Assembly: GCA_001839685.1 (NCBI GenBank)
Contig: MLAK01000156.1
Location: forward strand, 1 to 42,516
DNA length: 42,516 nt
Origin: Tritrichomonas foetus
Lineage: Eukaryota > Parabasalia > Tritrichomonadida > Tritrichomonadidae
Direction of reading: 5' to 3'
Part shown: positions 1 through 10,400 of the stretch, one piece after another
Position numbering within the stretch: position 1 is the first letter of the stretch
Layout of the letters: each line of letters begins with the position of its first letter
Made by a program: the position numbers and the translations under genes
Notes under the pieces: generated by a model
Seen by the model: the letters and a program-made list of their open reading frames with translations, nothing else
Database searches by the model: none
Told to the model about the DNA's origin: nothing

Positions 1-25
1 TTGGTTTTCTCATTCATGAAATTTT

Positions 26-66
26 CAGTTGGGATAAATTGAGCGAAGCGCAATTTATCACAACTG
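26..66. repeat. Near-perfect hairpin with GCGAAGC cap
   Basis: The left arm CAGTTGGGATAAATTG (26-41) is complementary to the right arm CAATTTATCACAACTG (51-66) at 15 of 16 positions. Between them lies an A/G mismatch (42/50) and then GCGAAGC (43-49), whose outer GC/GC pairs close a GAA loop. GCGAAGC is known as an unusually stable DNA mini-hairpin. No gene overlaps it. It could be a relic of a foldback element or a structured RNA end; the function is unknown. Confidence 0.75.
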
Positions 67-374
67 TATACTCTACTTCAGATAACTCTATTTTTAATTT
101 TTACCATTTTTTGTAATTTCTCTTTATCTTTCTCAAGCATAGTGAATCAGTGACTTCTGTTGCACATTTCTACGCACATACATGTGATGAATATACATTG
201 AAAATATAAAGGCTCAATTCCGAGATTTTTTTTCGTTTCAGTAACTCTGATAAGTCAAGAACCAATGAAATAAAGGCGAACAGAGAAGCTTATTAGAATT
301 ATATGGCGCATACAACATTGTTGTCACTCGAATATTCCCAGAATTTCTAAGTTAGACAATCATAAACAAATCGA

Positions 375-526
375 TTAAGGGTCAACTGTCAAAAAAAAAT
401 AAACCTTTGAATTATATTTGAATGATTTGTGGCAGTTTAATTCAAAACATAACTTTTTCCGAAAAATTGGTAACCACTATTTCTTTTAAAATAAATAAAT
501 ATAAACGTATGGCAGTTGACCCTTAA
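375..526. mobile_element. 152-bp MITE-like element with 17-bp TIRs
   Basis: The ends TTAAGGGTCAACTGTCA (375-391) and TGGCAGTTGACCCTTAA (510-526) are inverted copies with one mismatch. The interior is AT-rich and non-coding. The outermost TTAA on both sides could be a target duplication, as for Kolobok or piggyBac transposons. Alternatively a TA duplication inside it would fit Tc1/mariner. Only one copy is seen here, so the family is not settled. Confidence 0.6.
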
Positions 527-609
527 ATATCATTTTCAAATTATTTTTTATATTTCCAATATATATATATATAATATATATCTTTGTACTTTCACCAATA
601 TTTGTTTTC

Positions 610-912
610 TTAAAAAACATTTTCCAAAATGTACTCGATAAATTCAGCACTTTCATTTTCAATCGCAAAATCTACTAGCAAATCATACAAACATAAAAAT
701 GGAAGTTCATTTCGATTATACAATGTTTCAATTATATCGTAAAGATCAAAAAATTTACTTTCAATAAACATTTCATCACATTCCTTCTCGACAACTTTAA
801 CCTTGTTGTTGAACAATAATTCCCGAAAGGGAACAACTTCATTTTGGTTGACGAACGATTCCTTTCTGTCTAACTTGATCTTCTTATATTCCATCGAAGT
901 TTTAAACGTCAA
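610..912 (-). CDS. Small hypothetical protein, doubtful
   Basis: An open frame of 100 codons (94 from the second Met). It is acidic and leucine/phenylalanine-rich, and its end (about residues 75-100) reads like the helical, non-ankyrin leader found in trichomonad ankyrin proteins. That resemblance is weak. No Inr motif is seen close upstream, and the frame ends in AT-rich non-coding sequence. It may be a short real gene, the 5' remnant of an ankyrin-family gene, or chance. Confidence 0.3.
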   Translation of the reverse strand: MTFKTSMEYKKIKLDRKESFVNQNEVVPFRELLFNNKVKVVEKECDEMFIESKFFDLYDIIETLYNRNELPFLCLYDLLVDFAIENESAEFIEYILENVF

Positions 913-926
913 GTCATATACTTTTG

Positions 927-1325
927 TGGCATCAATTCAATTTCATGCTACAATGAAGTGATATGAAATTGTAAATAAAATATATCAAAGTATATATTTT
1001 GACGGTTATTTCATCTCACACAGAATCAATGTGAATCTCACTTGACAACTGTTTTTTTAATTAACATTAAATAATTTATACAATTTTTATCTCGCAGTTT
1101 TTCTTCTATATTTGTTTAAAACTAATAAAGTCATTCTTCCCAATAATTTTAGCACAGTTTTAAAGGTGAGTATGTGAAGAAATAAACAAGAAAGAATTAA
1201 GAAATAAATAAGAAAGAAGTAAGAAAGAAACAAGAAAGAAGGTATTTAAATAAAATTATCAGACATTTCACTTTTATTTATATAAAATTATAAATTATAA
1301 ATAATTCAGAATTTGATTCGGAAAC
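927..1325. other. Gene-free stretch with short inverted repeat and A/G repeats
   Basis: This stretch holds a 9-bp inverted repeat (CAATTTCAT about 939-947, ATGAAATTG about 962-970) and a degenerate purine run built on AAGAAAGAAnn/AAGAAATAAnn units at about 1176-1242. No coding frame or RNA gene is seen. Confidence 0.6.
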
Positions 1326-3023
1326 TTATGAATTGTCAACATTATTGGAAGCAGAATTATCATTTATGTCAGATGTGTTATTTGTTTCAATAAAATCATC
1401 TTTCATGAATGGATTCTCACCAATATCACTTTNATCTGAATGATTATAAGCATCTTGAGCATCATTATTTGTGTCAAGAATGTTTAATGCACCATCATCC
1501 ATTTCTACAGAGAAATCATTCTCTGCGGAGTTATATTCAAGACGTTTATGTCGATATATTAAAAAGATTATCAACAAAACAACAATAATTATTAAAACAA
1601 TAACACCAACAGTAACACCTGTTATTAATGCAGTATTCATGCTATCTGTTGAATCTTCAATATGTATACTTGACTCTATACTTGACTCCATACTTGACTC
1701 CATACTTGATTCTCTTTCTAACTCTGTTTCTGTGTTATCAATAACATTTGTTGTGTTTTGTGGTGTATTCGAAGTCAATTCGTTTGTTGACATTATGATT
1801 ACATTGGATNGACTATTAGTTTCTTCATCAGGATGAATTATTTCTTCTGTTATAATTGATGTGACAATTTTTGTTTCTAAAGAAGTCTGATATTGAANAT
1901 CTGACTGACTTTGATCATCATCTTTCTCATCAGTTGATTGTGTANATTCTTGTTCTTCTTTATCACTTTCTGTTTGTGTGACTTTCTCTGAATTGATATT
2001 TGTTTCTTCTGTTTCACTTGATGAAAAATCAATTTCTGTATCAAATTCACTTTTTGTTTTTGTTTCATTTTCTGTTTCACTTTCACTTTCTGTTTTACTC
2101 TTTGTTTCATTCTCTGTTGGACTTTCTGTTTTATTTTCTGTTGGACTTTCTATCTCACTCTCTGTTGGACTTTCTGTTTTATTTTCTGTTGGACTTTCTG
2201 TTTCACTCTCTGTTGGACTTTCTGTCTCACTCCCTGTTGGACTTTCTGTTTCACTCTCTGTTGGACTTTCTGTTTCACTCTCTGTCGGACTTTCTGTTTC
2301 ACTCTCTGTCGGACTTTCTATATTCCGATTGACATACACCTTAAAATCTGAACAAACTGCTGCATAAATTGTTTTTCCGTTTGATTGCTGTGGAGAGCCA
2401 TCCGTTTGAAGAGCAAGAACTGAACATACAACTTCTTGTTGAAGGCGAACAGATTTATATCCATTGTCATTGTCACCTGAATAATTGAAATTTCCTTCTG
2501 CTGTTGCGCGACCGTTTGTTATTTTAACATTAACTTCATCTATTGAAGAACCTGTAAAAAGCTTATAATTTGTGAAACGTCCATTCTTTCCTTCTAGTCT
2601 TGGTGCATATTGAAATCCGCCTAATCGAACTGTTTCTTTCAGATTGATGAGAAAGTAGAAAGGTGGTGTGTTTGGATTGCCATATCCTCCTGATGTTGTA
2701 TCATATCTGCTATGCCATCTAGTATTACGATTGCCATCTTTGATATAATGGGGTGGTCCTTCGTCGTGAGCTGTATTATCTGCTTGATAACTATTAGCTG
2801 TTACATCCCATTTACTTCGATCGGTAATTTCATCTAAGCCATCAAGTACATTATCTGATAGTAAAGCTGGGTTTTCATAATTTGAAAGATTCGTGAAAGA
2901 ATTAGAATTCTTTTCGATTTTGTGATTCGATTTCATCGTTTCGTCATCAATGATGATTGTTTTTGAATCTTGTTTATATTGATGTGAGAAAAATCTGATT
3001 GCAAGAATTAACAAGACAAACAT
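1326..3023 (-). CDS. Discoidin-domain single-pass surface protein
   Basis: A predicted type I membrane protein of 565 residues. Residues 1-15 form a short hydrophobic signal sequence. About 60-232 match an F5/8 type C (discoidin, carbohydrate- or lipid-binding) domain, with the pattern DGNRNTRWHSRY, then FLINL, a GGFQYAPR turn and a closing CSDFKVYV. Residues 234-320 are a stalk of eight-residue repeats (ESPTESET type), followed by acidic Ser/Thr-rich sequence. About 464-490 is one membrane span ending in basic residues. The 75-residue tail is acidic and carries an NPF tripeptide, known elsewhere as an EH-domain endocytic signal. An Inr lies 5 bases upstream of the ATG. Four ambiguous bases give unknown residues. 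A role in host or bacterial adhesion is inferred from architecture only. Confidence 0.85.
   Translation of the reverse strand: MFVLLILAIRFFSHQYKQDSKTIIIDDETMKSNHKIEKNSNSFTNLSNYENPALLSDNVLDGLDEITDRSKWDVTANSYQADNTAHDEGPPHYIKDGNRNTRWHSRYDTTSGGYGNPNTPPFYFLINLKETVRLGGFQYAPRLEGKNGRFTNYKLFTGSSIDEVNVKITNGRATAEGNFNYSGDNDNGYKSVRLQQEVVCSVLALQTDGSPQQSNGKTIYAAVCSDFKVYVNRNIESPTESETESPTESETESPTESETESPTGSETESPTESETESPTENKTESPTESEIESPTENKTESPTENETKSKTESESETENETKTKSEFDTEIDFSSSETEETNINSEKVTQTESDKEEQEXTQSTDEKDDDQSQSDXQYQTSLETKIVTSIITEEIIHPDEETNSXSNVIIMSTNELTSNTPQNTTNVIDNTETELERESSMESSMESSIESSIHIEDSTDSMNTALITGVTVGVIVLIIIVVLLIIFLIYRHKRLEYNSAENDFSVEMDDGALNILDTNNDAQDAYNHSDXSDIGENPFMKDDFIETNNTSDINDNSASNNVDNS
1660..1715. 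repeat. 12-bp coding minisatellite (ESSM/ESSI)
   Basis: About four tandem copies of a 12-bp unit (GACTCCATACTT type) lie inside the discoidin-protein gene. They encode four-residue ESSM/ESSI repeats just outside the membrane span. Confidence 0.7.
2100..2325. repeat. 24-bp coding tandem repeat (stalk)
   Basis: About nine imperfect copies of a 24-bp unit (core TCTGTTGGACTTTCTGTTTC on the plus strand) encode the Pro/Thr/Glu/Ser stalk repeats of the surface protein. Unit variants (TTTTATT versus TCACTC) are interspersed. Copy number is likely to vary between strains and may be collapsed in a draft assembly. Confidence 0.85.
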
Positions 3024-3027
3024 TGAA

Positions 3028-3032
3028 AGTGA
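3028..3032 (-). promoter_or_regulatory. Inr motif TCACT
   Basis: TCACT on the minus strand fits the parabasalid initiator TCAY(T/A) and ends 5 bases before the ATG of the discoidin protein. This implies a very short 5' UTR, as is usual in trichomonads. Confidence 0.55.
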
Positions 3033-3699
3033 AGTGCTGAATTAACACAATTGACCAANTTCAGAATACATAAAATTGTGATTTCCTTTTTTCAAAGAAA
3101 AACTTTGAATCTATACGAATGTTCAACTCAATTTTGAAAATTCCAATTCGAAAATATTGAATGTCATGAAGCAAAAGAAAAAGAAATAACAATAATTTAT
3201 GATAAATTGAATAAATCTTTTATCATGATTATTTTTATGATATAAGTACTGCGTGTCATGTAGTAACTCACGAATCGTGATGATGAATATGGTTGTTCAA
3301 TAAATTAATTTCAATCGAACAGAAAATATTTCTGTTACTATAGAATTTTTCAAATATATTCTATTGCTATTTGCCTCAATCAAAATAAACACAAGCTAAC
3401 TTGTCATTGACTCAGATATTTTTATTTTCTTATTTTCTTATTTTCTTGTCTATTAGAAGAGAGATTCTTCAGAAAATGCTGTAAATATATATTCATTACA
3501 AAATCATTTAGAATCACTCATACAAGCTCAAAATGACTTCCACACGATGTTTTTTTCAAAACTAACTTTTGAATTTCAAATTTGTAACTTTTTAACAAAT
3601 ATTCAAGTTTTTGATTATATGATTTCTAAGATCTGCAAATATTTTCTTAAGATCATCTTTTTGAATGTTTATGACAATGCATTTGAAAAAGAGAAGATA

Positions 3700-3726
3700 A
3701 TATATTATAGATAATCTATAATATAT
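3700..3726. repeat. Perfect 13-bp-arm palindrome
   Basis: ATATATTATAGAT, one A, then its exact reverse complement. It could extrude as a cruciform. It lies in non-coding DNA and has no assigned role. Confidence 0.8.
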
Positions 3727-3820
3727 AATTGTTTTGATAATTCCATGTGTATTTAATCCTAATAACATCATTTAACCGATGAAATATATCCAAAACTGTC
3801 ATTATCAGCCCATCATTTCA

Positions 3821-3822
<2 letters not shown>

Positions 3823-3862
<40 letters not shown>
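3823..3862. repeat. Homopolymer run, 40 T
   Basis: Forty consecutive T. It may be an old poly(A) tail of a minus-strand retro-insertion, a simple slippage repeat, or partly an assembly artefact. No retroelement coding sequence is seen beside it. Confidence 0.85.
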
Positions 3863-3864
<2 letters not shown>

Positions 3865-4492
3865 GAGAATTTGAAAAAATATATATAATCAAATATTAAT
3901 CTTCTTTCTTCTCTCATTCAACTTTCATCTGGCTTTGACAAAAAATGAATCATTGAATTTTGATATGTTATTGAAAAAGTGAAAAAGTAAAAAAAGTGAA
4001 CAAAGTGAAAAACATATTCACTTTTTCACTTTTTGACAATCCAGAAGATGAAATACAGACTCACAATTTTTTTGTTTTATGGAAAGGTTAAATCTTTCTC
4101 GAAATTATAAACGAACGTCTCACTTTTTTGTTAACTATCTGGGCCTTTTCCACGAATAGTAATAAACTTTTGATTTTCTCTTTTCTCACCTTGTTTCGAG
4201 TGTTGTTTTGATTCAAGAAAAATCTTTTCACCTCTGCATTATGACCATTCGTAGAAAAGATTCCTACCAGGCTTAGTCACAGTGAATTTGAGTTTCTGAT
4301 TTCACTATGACGATATAGGAAAAAGATACTAAAATGTGATTTTAATCAGATTTGACCATTTTTTTATTCAGACATTGTTTACTCAAAGAAATAAAGAAAA
4401 GTGATTTTTGCTAAATAGTATTTATAAAATAATAAAATCTGATGCAAAACAAAATAAAAAAAAAAAATAAAAGAATTAATAAAATACAATAC

Positions 4493-7400
4493 TTAAGTCG
4501 AATCTTGTAAATCATGAATGTTAGCATTTCTATCTTGATCTATGTCTGCTCCAAGTGTAATAGCTGTTCTGATCTTCTTTGCCATCCATTCTTTTGAGTC
4601 GTATCTTGGAATTGTCATTTGTGAGCTGCAAGTTGCTGCTGTTGGCAATGGCTTTTTAGGATCAGGCTTTCCAGAGAAACTCTTGAATTGAATCGACAAT
4701 TTCTGCGACCAAGACATTCCAGGAGGAGGTAATCCCATTCTTCCACATCCAAACTTGATGAACAACATTCTTTCCTCTGCTGTAAATTCTTCAAGGACAC
4801 TCCAAAGCATTTCGATGTGTGATTCATCATTATTAAATGTACAGTGCTTCTTTAATTCACTCACAGGACACTGATTATCACCACATATGAGGAGTTCAAG
4901 TTCCCATGGTGCTAAAATTGCTGCTGCTGTTGCAGGGAAGAATAAATTGAATCCTTTTCGAAGCTGATCAAGTTGCGTGTTGAATTCTTTCACACGGAAA
5001 TTCTTACACCTTTGAATATATTCATTTCGACGCTCAAAAGTGACTGGAATTGTAGAGCCACCTGGAATGAGTTCAACCATTTCACCAAGCGAGTTTTGAA
5101 CTTCGAAATAAAGTGGGAAAATGGTGGCAAATTGTTCGGGTGTAGAAATTGTGTTTTCACAAGTTTCTATCGATTTAATAACTTGATGGAATTGGAAATC
5201 AACTGCATAAATATCATCAATCATGACTGGTCTATTTGTAAGTGAATTCCAAATGAATCTCGCAAAATTAAATGGTTCAGGCAATTTACTGATGTAGCAA
5301 ATAGCAATCAAAACACCTGCATAAAAGTACTCCATTTCAGTTTGTGGAGTTAGTGGTCTTGGATTTGGAATTAAAAGTTCTTGATTGGTGTTTGTTGCAT
5401 TTACGCGCTTGTTTGGATTAGCTATGAAGAGTCCGAGTGAAGGATGCATTAACTCCATACAAGCTTCAGTGAAAAGATCACGTCCTGGACCACCAACATC
5501 AGTGGCACCTTCACCAATGAGGTCAACATGCCATGGAGCGTTTTGTCTTTTCATTTTAGGAAGATTACTTACTGGAACTTGTGATACAAATTGAGAAAGA
5601 AGGGATTGGCCAGATGGATTCGCTGGATTAGAATGGAACATACTTGCTTTAAATCGATTAAAATGAACATCAACACAACTACTTGAAGATAAATTATTAA
5701 TTACAACTTTTTCTACTGTCTTGAGTTTGAATTGTGTTGAAATTGCTGCACGACAGGAAGTGAAAATGCAACCAAGAAGAGATTCTTGATTACCAAATTC
5801 AACAATATTTACAATATTTGGTACATAATGATCTAGTTGCTTAAATAATTGAAGTCTACACCTCAACAATTGTGCAGGAATTGGTGATAAGATGGTTTCT
5901 GTACCAAACATTGGGTGATCTGTAACAAGTGGGCATTGATTATAAATTGATGGAATTGCCTTCGCTATACGACAAAGTGATTCATCCATCTTTACTTGCC
6001 AGTATTGTGACATGAAATGAACATGTTGAACAAATGTCGAATAATTGGCGACAAATTTTTCACGCTTAGCTTCATGACTTTCAGGATATCCATGAATAAT
6101 GATTTCAAATGAGTTATTTTGAATGTCAGTGATATCACTATGGGTATGAATATCAAATAAAGAAGCTGTAAATGGAGGTGTTACAGCGCAGCTTCTTCCT
6201 GGCATGATATTAAATATTTCATTCCCGCAAACAACTTTCAACGCAGTATTTGGTGGAAGATTATCATTATTTAAAAATTCAATTGTTCCTTTGGAAAACT
6301 GAGTGAAAGCACTTTCAATTTTTGTAACACCTGGAATGGATTTCATGTGAATGTTATATGGAATAGATTCAGACCATGATTCAGCAATCAAAAACGCCGG
6401 GAATCGAATGGCAATTGGCATATCAAATCCTAAAGCAGCACAAATTGAAATGGCCTCAATCATTTGGTCGAAAACAAGGGCATCTTTAGCAACTTTAGTG
6501 TTGACATATGTATCATAAAGATGTCCAATTTCATCAGGTGGTGATTCAGGTGTAATTCTAGCAGCCGCAGCATCGAGTGTGAGAAGACGAGTGAAAACTG
6601 CCATAACTATGGCCTGCTGTGAATTCATGGCAAGCTTTGTCCATTCATTAATGCATGTTTGGAAGTTTGATGTAAAGCTTTGGAAGGCAGCCTCAATACG
6701 TGGCGTGATATCTTCAGCCTCATATTGGAATGTTGTTAATATTGGTGCAATGAAATCAAAAGCAAATAAATCGATGAAAAAGTTGTTATAATTCATTAAT
6801 GATGCAATACTTGGAATCATTTCTTGTTTCAGCATTTTAACAACATCATGGAACATGAACTGTGAAGATAAAACAACGGAGAGAAGTGTAGATAAGATAT
6901 GAATACCACCAAGTGGTGACATAAAGATATATTCTTGTAAATAATCATTTAAAGGAAGAATTCCAAGTCTTAATCCGTATGCTTCAGAATTAGAAGCATT
7001 CTTAAAGATGATTCTACAATCTTTAGCAGAGAATACTACGCAATCTGAAACAGCATCTTTAATTGTATGATCAGCGATAACTAAAGTGCGATCTTGGGTG
7101 GAGTTCATTGGATGTAAAACAGGAATAAATCCAGTTGATGAAGGCGGAAGAGTAAGTGTTAGATCTAAATCAGCAAGTGGCATTGGATGTGGAGTTTCAA
7201 CAATATATTTATTCGGAATTAATGAAGAAAAGATCTTTTCTCTTGTAGAATTTGGTGCTTTCTTTATATGCTCGATTGCATTCTTGAATAATTGAATGAT
7301 TACTGGTTGCATTTCTTTAGGAACAGTGTAAAAGATAGCACGAATAAAACGGACATATGAATGTGTATCACATGGACAGTTATATTGAACATCAAATATA

Positions 7401-10400
7401 TTATTATGATCCTTTTCACCAAAGATAAAATCAGATAAACGAATAACGGTCCATTTATCCGAAACTTTTGGCGTGTGTGCAAATTTGAATACTTCCATCA
7501 TTGCTAAATAAAGAGCATCAACTGCTTGTTGTTTAGCAAACAATTCAGATATTTTATTGGTGTATCTATAATAATCAAGAATAATTAAAAAGAGAATTCG
7601 AGACATTCTGATATAAAGCCAATGTGATGCATTGAATAATCTGGACTTCTGACGCTTCAAGAAGTTCACTGAATTGAATTTATGGACTTCAGATTCATAA
7701 ATCTTAAACGAGGATTCAATAACTTTAAGGAACGGTGTTGGAATCGGATCAACAAACATTGATTCAATTTGGAAGCGTGTTTTGGTGTGTCGATATGGAT
7801 CAAATAATTCTAAAGTGAGCATTACAAAGTTTTGATCGGCAATCGGAACTATATTTACAATTATACCACATTTATTTATATAAAGTTGTGCATCATTTGA
7901 TAACTGTTTAAATGATACGCCATTCGCTTCATTCTTATAAAGGACTCTTCGAGCAATATGAACAGGTTGGCCAATAAATAGTTCACCTTTGAAAGTATCT
8001 TCTTTTTCGTAGATGAAAACGGCAGAAATTGGATTTGCGGAAATTGATTGAGGAGCAGATGGCTGTGCGAAACTTCGTTTATCATTTGTAAATGATTTAG
8101 GTAGTTCCCAAACAGCTTCACCTTTTTCAATGAATTCATCAAATTCTGGATCATCGAATGAATTCGTTTTAGGTGGTTGAATTGTCTTTGTTGGAACCAT
8201 AACTTCAGTTTTCTCTAAACAATCTGATTTAATATCAAAATCACTGTATTGAACAATATCTGTTACAAACATCTTTGAACCGAAATTATATTCGAATTCC
8301 AAGACACAATCAATAGTAATAATTGCTGGAACGAAATCATCTATTATCGGGAATGGTAATGATTTCTTAATATTTTGTCCATTCTTGAAAAACATGATTT
8401 GATTTCGAGTGTAGCCGCATCCAAGTACATCACCATCTTCAATCACTATAGGATCAGTACTTTTTGGATGGAGATAAGGAGATACTTGAATTCCATCTTT
8501 GATTTTCAAACCATAGAATGAAATAGACTCTGTTGATGATCTTTCATCAATTAACCCAATCATAAAGTTATTTCCAAGATGCTTCAAAATTTTAATTTCG
8601 AAATAGAATAACGTGGAATTAGGTAGTGATCTATCACCAACAAAAATACATTTCTTAATACCGATAGATTTAACTATATTCTTTCCAACTCTTGGTACAA
8701 TTGGTAAGGATTCACCATAGGTTAATGGAATGAAATATCTTGGTGTTTCGTGTTTAAATACAATTGAGTAATTTAACATATCAGATTCACTATTATTCGT
8801 ATTGCATTCAACATTAGCAATATCAGTTGTCATTCTACCAATTCGATCAATTAAACTTCCAATTGTGTAAATCTTTCGATTAGTAGTATGCTTCAATGCA
8901 CAACTATAAAATTGTTCAATTTCAACATTATTTAAAAATGTTGTCATATTATCTTTACTCTGAAGAGCAACTGTTAAGAAACCAATGAAATTCGAAGCAA
9001 GAACAGCAAAATCTGTTGTTGGAAACTCATCAAGCGATTCAATAATTGTTTTTTGAAGTGAATTGATTAATTTGGCATCATCTGCATTAATTAAGAAGTC
9101 ATTGGGATTTGATGCAATTCGAGCAGATGGTACAAAAGTGGAAAGTGATTCAGCAATTTGTTCTGAACCATTATTATCTAAAATAACAAGTCTAGATGAA
9201 TATTTTTCAAATAAATTAATACGTGCGAGATCAGTTATATCTTTAGAATGATGAATTGCAAATCCAGCAGAATGAAATTCAATTGTTTCTTTTCCAAGAA
9301 TAGCAAATACCGCAATTAGTTCATGAATATTTCCAAAGAAATCAGAACAATCATTAAAGACTGTATGGAACACTTCAATTACTGATTCATGAACAACAGA
9401 AAATGGTTTAATAATCACTCTGAAGAATGCTATGATTTCTTCGGCAATCATTTTATGACTATCAGGAATAGAATCATCAGGAATTAATAAACAAGCACCT
9501 CCACATAGTGCAGAGCCTGTTCCACGAAGTAAGAAATGCAAAAAACCTTCAAAGTCATAAAATTCATCTCGAAAAACAGCAGTGAAATCATCACTATTTT
9601 TATGAACAAGAGTCTTTGATAGCCAAATTAAAGTAGATATAACAACTCTTGGCGATGTGGAAATGAAACAATTGGTAATCACATCAAAACTATATGCTTC
9701 ATAACCAGAAGATTGTGTTAATACAGCTAAAAGCATAATCGAATTATGTTGACATGTATCATTTGATTTTAATGATGTAAAGCGGAGAAGAGTTTGAATA
9801 ATTTCAGGTAATGGAAATTCAATCGACCAAATTCCAAGAAGCCTCCAAATGCAACTAAGTGTTACATAGAGTTCAATTGGCGAAGTTTGGCAATGTTCGG
9901 CAAAATCAGCCATTTTCATAAAGCAGGTCTTTAAAGTTGGGTGCTGAATAATATCTGAAATATTTACTGCAATAAGTTTTAAGAAAAGAAGTCGATGAAG
10001 TTCTAAATTTTCATCACCAGTAATTCTTTCAATGAGTAATTCAAACAATTGTGAAAATTTCGAATACAGTTCTTCAAATTTAGCAGCTTTAACACCTTTC
10101 AAGTCAGTAGTGTTTGTTAAAAGTTGCAAACTTCGATCAAGTGGATCTAAAAATGCTAATTGTGAAGTTTTGAATATATTTCTATCTTCAATTATTTCTA
10201 TTAATGATTTCAAGCCACATATTCGAGTTTCCATTCTTTTCGTCCTTATGTCTACCATTCGACTAATGTTTTCAATTCGTAAATCTGATGTTATAAAGTT
10301 ATATAGCTCAGTTATTGTTGTTTCAATGGTTTTACTATCATATGCTTCAGAATCACCAAATCGTTTTTTAAGAATTGGATCATTAAACAATAAAAGTTGA

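Larger units (their letters stand above)
3033..4492. other. Gene-free stretch with palindromes and a poly-T run
   Basis: No convincing gene. The stretch holds a 27-bp palindrome (3700-3726), a 40-base T run (3823-3862), and an inverted repeat of AAAAAGTGAAAAAGT (3974-3988 with 4020-4034). It also holds a 21-bp imperfect inverted pair (4145-4165 with 4239-4259, three mismatches). One ambiguous base lies at 3059. Confidence 0.6.

Noticed and set aside
1978..2367. Open frames on the plus strand full of Ser/Val/Leu repeats opposite the discoidin gene
   Set aside because: They are mirror frames of the 24-bp coding repeat. The minus frame has a signal sequence, domain and membrane span.
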